From positions 1 to 64,000 of the forward strand of contig NC_018386.1 in the NCBI RefSeq assembly GCF_000208865.1: a DNA stretch of 64,000 nucleotides, read 5' to 3'. Of the stretch, positions 37,601 to 47,100 are shown one piece after another (positions within the stretch are counted from its first letter, which is position 1; each line of letters begins with the position of its first letter). Below the pieces are notes generated by a model, which saw nothing but the letters and a program-made list of their open reading frames with translations, was not told the DNA's origin and did no database searches. The position numbers and the translations under genes were made by a program. Origin of the DNA: Neospora caninum Liverpool. Lineage: Eukaryota; Apicomplexa; Conoidasida; Eucoccidiorida; Sarcocystidae.

Positions 37601-39027
37601 TCAGAATCCCGCGCAGCAGAGCCAGCAGCCTCGAGTGCCTGCAGGTGTCGCTGCTTCAAACTCTGTAGCTTCTCCTGCAGCTGCTGAAGGGACCGGAGCT
37701 GGAACGGTGCGTCCAGCACAGGCGACCTGCCTCCGCCCGGATGCGACGCAGACGCGGCGGTCGCTCTCTTCAGCAGGTTGTTTTCCTCCTCCAACGCACG
37801 AATGCGCATTGCGTCCCGCTCTGCTGCTTCTCTGTGCAGTTTCTCAACGTCCTTCACTTTCCGCTCGAGCCGTTCAACATGCGCCCGTTGCTCGGCGTCC
37901 GCCTCGTGGTGCTTGTCCACTCCGTTCGTCTGCGCCTCTGATCTGTGTAGCTCCTTCACCTCCCTGTGCAACTCCTCCAGCTGCTTCTGATGCTGTTCCA
38001 GCTGTCTTTGCAACTCTCTCTCCTTCTCTAGCAAGTCCTGTTCGCGCTGCTGAAGTTTGCGGTGTTCGTGCTGGAGCTGCTGGAGCTCCTGGGTGTCGAA
38101 CGCTTCGCTGAAGCCATTCGGCTGCGTCTGAGCCAGCCTCTGTTCCAGTTCCTGCACTCGCCCGCACAAGTCCCGCTCCCTTTTCTCCAGCTCACGCACT
38201 TGCTCCGCGGCTCGCCGCTCCTGCTCCGCGAGCTGTCCCCTCAGCTCCTCGACCTCCGCCTGGAGCCTCTTGATTTCGTTCCCCGCCGCAGCCGCCCCGT
38301 CCAAATCGCTCAGCGGAGTCCCACTCAACCGCTTTCCCGCGCGAGCGAAGGCGTGCGCCTTGGGGCTGCCAGCGGCCAGAGCAGCCCCTCGCCCGTCAGC
38401 GGCGGCGGGCGTCGGGATCCCCGAATTCCCCCCGCCCTTGGGCTCCCCCAGAAGCAGGCGGGCGGCCTCTGTTGCGCGCATCCACGCTGCGGCCGCAACG
38501 TAGGCTCCGTTTTCGCCGGACTGTTCCTGCAGTTTCGCGTTGAGCCGAACCGCCGCAGAGGGAGGCGGCACGGACGACACGCGCGTCTGGAGCTGCAGGG
38601 GCGGCACGCGCGGCCCCGGGCCTTCGCCGTTTCTCTCCTCGGGCCTTCGCGTAGGGTCGCGCCCCACACGCGTTTGGCTGGGCGGCCTGACGCCGTTCGT
38701 GAGCGGGACGGTTCCCGCATCTGGCGAGTTCCGAACGGAGGGAGACGCTGCCTCGCTAGGGCAAGACGGAGCGGGGCGCGTCGCCCCCGAAGCTGGGAAA
38801 CTGGGAGTGGGAGGCTTCACCGCGCTCCGCGCAGAGGCCGTGGAAGAGTATATGGAAGAGGAAGGTGGCGGAAAAGACCTCGGTTGGGACGCGAGTTCAG
38901 GCTCACTCGAAAACTCGACTGCCGGAGAAGACGGCCCTGGAGAGGCTCCGCTCACGCCTCGAGAGGGGAGAGGCGGCAAGCGTGGCCTCGCGCTCGCAGT
39001 CACAGTTGACGAGAGAAGGGGAGACAT
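34695..39027 (-). CDS. Coiled-coil protein with proline-rich region and acidic Trp tail
   Basis: Two exons. The first runs from the ATG at 39,027 (MSPLLSSTVTASARP) to a donor at 36,910 (GTGTCT) or 36,871 (GTGGGT); both are phase 0. The second runs from the acceptor at 36,623 to the stop at 34,695, giving about 1,348 or 1,361 aa. Residues 1-250 are Ser/Pro/Arg-rich. Residues ~250-470 form a long coiled coil (IKRLQAEVEELRGQL onward, with KEL/REL heptads). A Gly/Ser linker and a second helical block (QQVQQAVAKSIESEALARQK) follow, then ~600 Pro/Ala/Ser-rich residues. Near residues 1,216-1,230 is the acidic motif GFWDEDDLDEWNIDD, and the protein ends PIEDLFS. No homologue is recognised. The layout resembles tethers or coat-accessory proteins, but that role is inference. 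Two separate genes cannot be fully excluded. Confidence 0.7.
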
Positions 39028-42000
39028 TTTGAATGACTGCGAAGGACCAAAAAACGGAGCGGCTGCCTCCAAAACTGAGAAGGGGGGGGCTGTACGCAGC
39101 TCAGCACATGCCGAGCCGCTGGAGGAAGCACGGAGCGAGAAGGAAGAGACCCAAAGACAAAGAGGAGAGAGGACATAGAGAGGCAACGGGACGGTTTGGA
39201 TGGCGCGGAAACGCGCACACAGCAGGCCGCGTCTCCAGCCCGAGCAGTGGAGCAGACACACACGATAGCAAACACTGAACAAACCGCCGATGTATGCGGG
39301 TCACACGACGCGCTTGCTGTCGTGTTTTTTTACGACCGAGGACAAAAACACAAAAAACGAGGCGCGCCTGGAGACGCGAGATGCGCCCGCTCCGCTGTCC
39401 GCACGCGCGGATTTAGCGACCGCCGCAGCGGCGAAGAAAGTCACAGCGGACGCGTGGAGTCGTCGAACCAACAGGGAACGCCTGCAATGCAGTTCGTAAC
39501 CGTTTCCAGATTTTTGGAGACAGAAACGTCACCACTCAGGACAGCCAAGCGCGTCCCCGGACCAAAAAGAAAGCCGAGAATTAGTGCCGCATGCCACGCG
39601 GGCCTTGCCCTCCCCTCCAGAGTCACCTTGTTCACCACCACGCGATGTGCCGGCAGGCAAAAAGGCGAGACGAACGAAAGAGAAAGAGATTCCTACAGAC
39701 ACGACGCTGTCACACACGTGGAAACACATGAGACTTTGGACGACACCAGAAAAGCCGAGATCTACAGGACGTGGCACTTTTTTGTGACAGTGGACTGCGG
39801 CTGCGGCAAAGACATGGATCACGCGATGTTGCCCTCGAAAAGAGTTTAAAACTGCAGCAATAAACAGTTTAAAATTGCAGCAGTAAAGATACAGAAGAAA
39901 CAGATTCACTGGGACAGTGAGGTAGGCTGGTTTAGCAGCAGAGGCGCAGGGAGCACGCGTGCCGTGGCACAACATCTGTTCCGGTCGCCTCACTCTACAC
40001 ACAAAAAAATGGTCCACAGAGAGCGGTTGCCAGCTTCCAGGCAAAGTACACAAAAAGCCGACACGTTACGGAGATAAACCAGAGGCTCGAGAGGCTGCGT
40101 GTGCTCGCTACCACACGCAACATACGCCTCTCTCGTGAACAGCTTCGCTCTCAGCGTCGCCGGCGCCGACAAGAAGGTCGCGTTCGCAACACCCACTGGT
40201 TTTGTTCTCAGTCCAGGGTGGGGGTTGGAGGGGGGGGAGGCAAAACGCAATTAGCCCGAGTCAGCAGAACCCCCTGTGTCGATGCTATCTTTGGCTGTGT
40301 CCACGTCAGCACCGCAAGACAGTGCCCGTTTTCTGGGTACTCTGTGTCGGCATTTTGTTGACTCTCCTTTGCTGACTGCCAGTTGAGATCCAGCGTTCAA
40401 CACGGGAGAGCCGGGTGACCTGAGTGTCGAGGTGTCGCCATCGGGGACGAGTTCTGAATCCTGCCGTCGCTGAGCTGGAAGTACGGCGACGTCAAGTTCT
40501 CTTGAACGTAACGCCCTGTCTCCAGAAAACCATGGTGCAGAAGCTTAGCATAGGAAGCCGTTCATCAGCAGCTTCGTGCGTTTCCGGATGGAATAGCACC
40601 ACCTATAACAATCAAGAAGATCCTACTCTATACCCAATAATAACCCATCCACTGACTACACTTCCCGACGGAAAACCTCTTCTGTTGCCGATAGGGGATG
40701 GAGAACCCATTGAAACCGCCGGGACCTGAAACGACTGGACATCCTGTTCTGGTCCCCGTCTCGGGTTAACACATGACATTTGCTAAGCAAGCTACTGTCG
40801 TTGGACTCTACCAGTTTCGTTCAAAAACAGCCATGTCACGAACGAGTGACAGGACATCCAGCTCTTCCCCGTTCTCAGTTTCTGATGCGAGACACAAACG
40901 ATTTATGTGCCCGCCTGGGGATTATAATTCAAGCAGAAAACAGATGGGAGCCTTAACAAGAAGAACTCTTGGAAGAGCCTCGCGTGTTCTGGGTCGGGGA
41001 AACGCGCAAACCTCCCGGCACTGGCCGAGGTGGCACCGAAGCGAGGGATACACTTTGGGGTTCAATTGCACGTCCTGGACAGGGTGAGTTCAGCACCTTT
41101 ACCGTCGTGGTTCCCCTCCTTGCCGTCGCGTGAACCGGCTCAGAAAGGCCATGATTGTGCTGCGGGTTCACCCTGATCTGGAGAAACAGGTGAATCATGA
41201 GAAACAGTCTGTCTCACCCGTGAAGCCGTCCGGGGAAAAACAGTTAAGGGTGTTTGCTCGTGGGGCGCACAAGGAATACCTCGCTTGGATTCAGCAGATA
41301 CGAATCTTCCAACCTCGCGGAAATCGTGCACTTTCTCTGGTTCTATTTCACACAAAAGCTTGGACTAGAGGCCCTGATGGACTCCACAGAGCCGACCTGT
41401 TGGAGAGGTAAAATCCGCCACGGTAGCAGCACAGAAGTTGCTTTCACATGGCGAGGACGTAGCAGTTCCTAGCGGAAGCGGCGATGGAAGCCACTCCTGG
41501 TAGGACAGAGACCCGAACGAACCGTTATAGAATACCGAGCCACCGTCGATAGGCAGCTGCGCAGGCAGTGAGGAAGAGACCACGCTCAGTCTCAAAACGC
41601 GTTTAAATCAGGACAGAAGCTGCACCAAGAGGGGAAACGCCACACCACCGAAGCTCGCGCAGGAACAGCCAAAAAAAGCTACTAACCGGACTTTCTGCAG
41701 GGGCAGAAAAAGCGATTTAGAACTTTGCCGGTGTACATGCAGTGCAGATACGCCAGATGGCCCGTGTCGGTTCCTATTCACAGCCAGTGGTCATCGTTAT
41801 CCCAGGAGGAAGACAAAAGAAGTGTTGCGTTCTGACCCAGCCGTCACATTGCCAGGGACGATGGAGACCACCAGCCCTACAAAGATGGCGGAAGTTGTCG
41901 AACCTATTCGCCTACGAAATCTCGTGAATTTCTAGTTCATCTCCTCAACCACTGAGACAGTGATTAGGTGGAAGAGAGTACCTACGACATCGTGTGTGCG

Positions 42001-42490
42001 TCGACAGGCTGCATTGCCTGAACTGTCTGGTGAAGGACATTGAAAAGGAGGAGACGATAGGACTCCGCTATACCGATTCCTGGGGTACCCAACGTTCAAC
42101 CATGGCCACGGAAATAATGAGAACCTCCTGTAAATATGCATTCAATCCTCATTCAATCTATCAAGTCATACAACCCTGCTCCTGCGTGACACGTTCTTTC
42201 GAATACGCACCAGAGCAGACTACGACACTTGTGTTCGTCAAGGGTGACGGTCTTCCGAGGAAGTCTCGCGTGTGCCAGGGAGCAGGGAAATGTTGTGCCG
42301 TTGCCTTTTCGAGATGCCTCCATGTTGGACTGGACTAGCGCCCGTGCACTGTGGCTAGAAAGATGCAACATCCGCAGTCGCACGAGCGCTTCTTCTGAAA
42401 CACTAGCCACGACTGAAAAGCAGTGGGGACTGGAGAACAATCTGTGCAAACAGTTTCAATTGGCGGCAAAGAAGCAATGCACAGAAAAGA
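39028..42490. other. Upstream region of the coiled-coil gene; no supported gene
   Basis: The first ~1 kb is upstream of the minus-strand coiled-coil gene and should hold its promoter and 5' UTR. Positions 39,844-39,888 carry an imperfect direct repeat of about 24 bp (AGTTTAAAACTGCAGCA and AGTTTAAAATTGCAGCA). On the plus strand, 40,532-40,729 is a 65-codon frame in a good start context (AAACCATGG) with a protein-like sequence, and protein-like frames follow at 40,821-41,087 and 41,130-41,411. I could not assemble them. Confidence 0.4.
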
Positions 42491-42570
42491 TGACAGAAGT
42501 GGGGTTCGAACCCACGCCCTTTCGGACTGCGGCCTTAACGCAGCGCCTTAGACCACTCGGCCATTCTGCC
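42491..42570 (-). tRNA. tRNA-Leu (anticodon AAG)
   Basis: An 80-nt type II tRNA. The acceptor stem GGCAGAA pairs with TTCTGTC and A is the discriminator. The A box region is TGGCCGAGTGGT. The anticodon stem CTGCG/CGCAG closes the loop TTAAGGC, giving anticodon AAG (reads CUU, and more leucine codons if A34 is edited to inosine). The variable arm is long (TCCGAAAGGGC) and the B box is GGTTCGAACCC. A TTTT run follows the gene and would terminate RNA polymerase III. No intron and no encoded CCA. Confidence 0.97.
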
Positions 42571-43110
42571 GTTAGCCTGACGCCCTGGACTTGGTTCTGA
42601 GTCCACCGAAGTTCGGCCATTCACATATTTCAGTCGAAAGGGTGAGATTTTCGCGCGTGCTTGCGACAAAAATGTCATGATATTGCACAGAGAATCGAGT
42701 AGAGTAGTCGGAAGATATCCTTGCCAAAGAGGCACTTGGGTAACAGATCCTGCTGAGCCGTGTGCTGATGGCACGTCCCGTGGAGCGAACATGTACAATT
42801 TCGACTGGCGTTGCCTGGTGACGCAACGTAGGGCCTGTCGATACCCCAGACGTGTGGTGAAGAAAGATGCAAATTGTCATTATACAGTTGCTGGAGCTCA
42901 CACAGACAGGTTCTTTCTGGTAGCGCCACTGAAGAAAGGGAAGGATAGGCTTCACCAGGGAACGCACAACCCACCACTAATTGAAGCGCTTGCAGGCATG
43001 GAGCCTCCACCGGCCCGCCACAATCGGTGACACAACAACCGAAAACCGTTCCTTTCCCTGTAGAAATCCCAAATCGTTGTTCCACATACATTTGCCTGCA
43101 TAAGGTTAAG
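42571..43110. other. Spacer between tRNA-Leu and tRNA-Ser
   Basis: 540 bases between two minus-strand tRNA genes. Overlapping open frames exist on both strands but none is supported. I see no further tRNA fold here. Confidence 0.5.
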
Positions 43111-43192
43111 CGACGGCGGCAGGATTCGAACCTGCGCAGGCAGAGCCTAATGGATTTCTAGTCCATCTCCTTAACCACTCGGACACACCGCC
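43111..43192 (-). tRNA. tRNA-Ser (anticodon AGA)
   Basis: An 82-nt type II tRNA with the same acceptor stem, long variable arm, A box and B box as the gene at 31,367-31,448. The anticodon loop is CTAGAAA, so positions 34-36 are AGA (reads UCU; A34 is normally deaminated to inosine in eukaryotes, extending reading to UCC and UCA). The only difference from the CGA copy is C to A at position 34. Flanking sequences differ. No intron and no encoded CCA. Confidence 0.97.
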
Positions 43193-44151
43193 GAGGACTT
43201 TTGCTTTCCAGGGGCCTGGACGTTGAACTACTTGTAAACGTTCGTTTTTCAGACACCGGACTCGATACCGAACTGGATGCTGGTGTGTTTTGTCGTGCCT
43301 ATCCCGGTCCATCGAACATCTGGCCGCTCCTCAATCAACTTCGTTTGTATAGCCACGGCTGGATTCTCGATTCCGTCTGGACGTTGCCGTAGTATTGTTT
43401 TCCTGCTCGGTAGCTTTCAAAGAGAGTGGCCCCAGTTTCGGTGACTGGAGAGCTTGAGATCGGTTGGGCTCATGCGCCAGTGCTGACAATGCGCCAAGCG
43501 GTCGCTTGGTTCGTGAGAGTTTTCTCACCCGGTGCCAGTATGTCTGAAATGCATTCATTATCTCGGCTTTGAAATCGGAACGAGGTACTCAATACCGGTA
43601 GCCGGGGACTTTTTCAAAAGACTGGCGCGGAAACGATATGCGGCGCCGGCCCCTGTCACGCGCTGAGTTTGAGTCGTTACATTTCGTCTAACCGAAAAGG
43701 AAAAGAAGGAAGCGACGCCGAGCAAAGTGGCAGGCTCGCGCTGCTTTTTCGTGTGTGGACTCGGTATATGCGAAAAACCGTGACGGGCTCTCATGGTGGG
43801 TGTTACCTTTCTCCCCTAGTGTAAACGCTAGAAGGCAAACTGCCTGTTAGCAAAAATGTGGGCGAGTAAGCGAGAGCGGCATACCTACCGGGCGGTGAAC
43901 ACCCGCGAGCGGCTTTGTGACTCGCGCCGTGCAATCGCGCGAGAGATGACCCCAGCCATGTCGCTAACCATCTCATTCGCTAGGAAGCACTGTTAAATTC
44001 AGTGTTCAAGGGTGAAGGAAGGCGTAGCCAGCACACCTGTCTTGGAATCGGATTCCCTGGCGTGTGCTGGGGAGCACGAAGAATCCTTAACAGAGTTAGA
44101 TTACAAGAGCATCGGCGGGTGGTAAAGAAGTTTGAGAACTGTCGGAAAACA
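43193..44151. other. 3' flank of the AP-4 mu gene
   Basis: About 960 bases between tRNA-Ser(AGA) and the AP-4 mu stop codon. No supported gene. It probably contains the 3' UTR of AP-4 mu, which reads leftwards into it. Confidence 0.5.
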
Positions 44152-47100
44152 TCACACCCGACAAATGTAGGAGGAAGACTGGGTGACATAGCGGACCCAG
44201 CGGAAGGGACTCGCAATTCCGTTATTCTCTGCGATTCGCAGATAGCGCACCTAAACAGGCAAAGGAACGCAGAGCACGGCACCAGCACTTTTTCGGGGGA
44301 AGAAAAACCCATCTGCATGAACGTCCACACACCTGTCTGCCCACACTTTGCCCTCGCTCCTAAACCGTCTGCGTATGCCTCGTATTTCTGATCGCCAAAC
44401 AGGAAGCCGATCGCACAAAACACGAACTGAGTCGGAAAAACTGGTGTGCCCCGCCTCTTCCCACTTCCTCGCCTGGTGTCCCTTTCCCCCATTTCCTTCT
44501 GTTTCTCTTCTGCGCAAAAACCCATACCTGCAGATTGGACACATTGAACATGGGGATCTCGAATGTCATGCTGATTGGGCCGAACTCCTTTCGATAGACT
44601 GCAGATGCCGTCACCGGCGACGAGGAGGTGAACCGCGCGCGCATGATCATCTCTGCGCCTCCCTGAGGCGAGGAAAACAGAGAACGAACAGACATGCCAG
44701 TCTTTCGTTCTTTCCCTGAAACGCCGAAACTTGCGTGGAGCATTCCACCCCACAACGAAGTGCTCCACCTTTCTTCCAAGTCGACTGGACGGAGGGCTGC
44801 AACGCGCACGTGTGTGACCAGGCTCTGAGCCGTTAACGCACAATCCGTGCAAGGTGACAGAGAGGCATATTCGGGTCGGTTCTGCGTCGTCCACCACGCG
44901 GGTTCAAGTGCCGCCCCCCTACCCCCCCTGCTTCGCCGCTTTTCTGCGGGAGTGGGTCAGAAGTTCCGTTCCGTTATTTCTCTCCACAGCAGACCGCAGA
45001 GCTCCGGAGCGTGTCTGAAGCGGCCGAGAGACGGAGGAGAGAAACCCCGTTCGAAAGCGGGGACCACGGCGTCCACTGTGCGACTTACATGCAGTTTCCG
45101 AATGCTCCATACCAATCTTTTCTCGGCCGGGAGAAACTCTGCAGACTGAAAGCACGCATCATCCACGAGGCACGAACTGGACTGGATCCCCGCCCCTCAA
45201 ACCTCTCCACAGAAACACGCAGCGAGTTAGTGGGCGGAACTGAAGGCCGCTGACGCACACCCCGCCGTCGCCAAAAACAGCGTCAGTTCCGTCTCGACCC
45301 TCCGAGCCAAACGCTGAGGGCAAATGCCCGCGCTGCGATCTGATTTAGAGACGGACGGCGAGTGCGTCAAACGCAGCTGGCCCCCCGAGAGCCACAAGCG
45401 AGACGGCGTCCTTGCCTGGAGAGGAACGGGAGGAAGGAGCTCTGTGGAACAGGCCACGATGCCTTTGGGGAGTGGAATGGACAACACCACAGTCGCCGCG
45501 TAAGTCTGCTCCGGAATGTCTGCCTTGACTTTCACCGTCAATTCTCCCTGTGCAGAAAAAAGCGCATGTTGGCACCGAGCTTCACACACACCGCATCATG
45601 CAGCGCATGGCTGCGTCCGTAAAAAGACGGCCCTCCTCAGAAACGACGAGAAGCGAAGGGTACGCCGAGAGGACAGGGAGTGTGTCGCCGGGCCGTGAGA
45701 GCCCCAAAGAGAAACCAGCGACACCCCCCCCCCCCCCCGACGACGGCCTCTCAACCTCAGCGCCCACGGGTTGACTGCAGACGCTGGCCCGTTTGCCCCG
45801 AAGGCTGCGGGAAGGATTCGATACTTGCGATAAAAGGAATAGGTGATTTAGCGGAGACACTCGGCCGCAGCCACCCGCATTCTGCAGCCAAAACTGTGGA
45901 GGGTCGGAAAATCACCTTGGACCCCCCGCACACAGCGGGGGGGGGGGTCTACGGCACTGCGAATGAACGGCATCTGACTCTCACAATTCGCTGAATCCAA
46001 GGACGGGAAGAGACGTGGTAGCACCCCGAGCGTCCGCGGCCACAAGCGAAACGCATGCGGTTCAATTGTCCTGCGCTGATCCCCGACTCCGAACCCTCGA
46101 GATCTATGAACGCTCACAGGCTGTGCTGACGCCCCTGTTTTAGATATGCCCACAGCCTGTCCACACATTTGTAAAAGAGACATCGCCATGCATGCGCAAC
46201 CCTGTGCCTTTGTTGGAGACCCTCGTCCGTTCTCGCTCCCCGGCAACCCCTTTCGTTGCAGGGCCGCCCGCATCTCAGCACTCGGGACAGCGTACTTTCG
46301 TTTGGCCGCAACGCCAGTCGATCGACGGGAAGATGCGGAAGGGAACCGCCTGGCAATGCGAGACGCGGTAGTTCATCAGGACAAACTCGCCGTCGGGCGG
46401 GAAGAAGGTGAGAAGTCTTTGCGGCGCGTCGAACTCAGACAAGTCAACGCATTCGTGGAAATTGCACGCGTCTACCCAGACAGTCGACGCTCCTCTTGAA
46501 CCGTGGCCATTCTGACTGCCTGGCAGGAAACGCAACGCTTCACGAGGGAATGAGCGACAAGAGAGACGCCACGGCTTTTCCGCCCAGGAAAAACGGAGGG
46601 CTCTACACAAAGCCTGGGGGCGGCGCGCCTCCAGAAACCGGTCGCCGTTCTGCCTATTCTGTGCCGCTGCGCCTGCTCTCCTCTCCTTGCGTAAATGTCT
46701 TTCAAACCGCGTGGGACACACGTATCTCTCCCGACACACATCGACGAAATAGTTACGGCACCTGTGCATACCCATCTGCACAGACTCTGGCATCGACGCT
46801 TCCGTGTGACGCGCCGCGGCCGTGCGTCTCTTGAGACAACCGTTCCGTCTTGCGAGTTTGTCCCTTTAAATAACGGCCCTTTTCCACAGTTCCGGATGCA
46901 CCAGGAAGCTCTGCGGCTCGCGTGATGCTTGAAGGTTTCTACCAATGTAAAACCGTTACGCCAATTTGGACCGCGACTGGAGACGGGGATCCCACATCGG
47001 TCGCAGTCGCACCATGGAAGATGACTGCGTTTCTGCCCAGCGTGCGCTGACATTCGCCTATGCTGTGCCCACCACAGAGCTCTCCTTCTCTCCTTGAGCG

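Noticed and set aside
37482..39178. Plus-strand frames of up to 315 codons opposite the coiled-coil gene.
   Set aside because: They are anti-sense shadows of the Gln/Glu/Leu heptad coding sequence, giving Arg- or Leu-rich nonsense.
43111..43192. At first sight the loop CTAGAAA suggested anticodon CTA, a UAG suppressor tRNA.
   Set aside because: Folding with the five-pair stem ATGGA/TCCAT puts C32 and T33 before the anticodon, so positions 34-36 are AGA, an ordinary serine isoacceptor.
43980..44110. A final AP-4 mu exon near 44,022 reading VCWLRLPSPLN after a CAG acceptor in phase 0.
   Set aside because: A better acceptor at 44,250 gives VRYLRIAENNG and then WVRYVTQSSSYICR and a stop, the conserved C-terminus of AP mu subunits.
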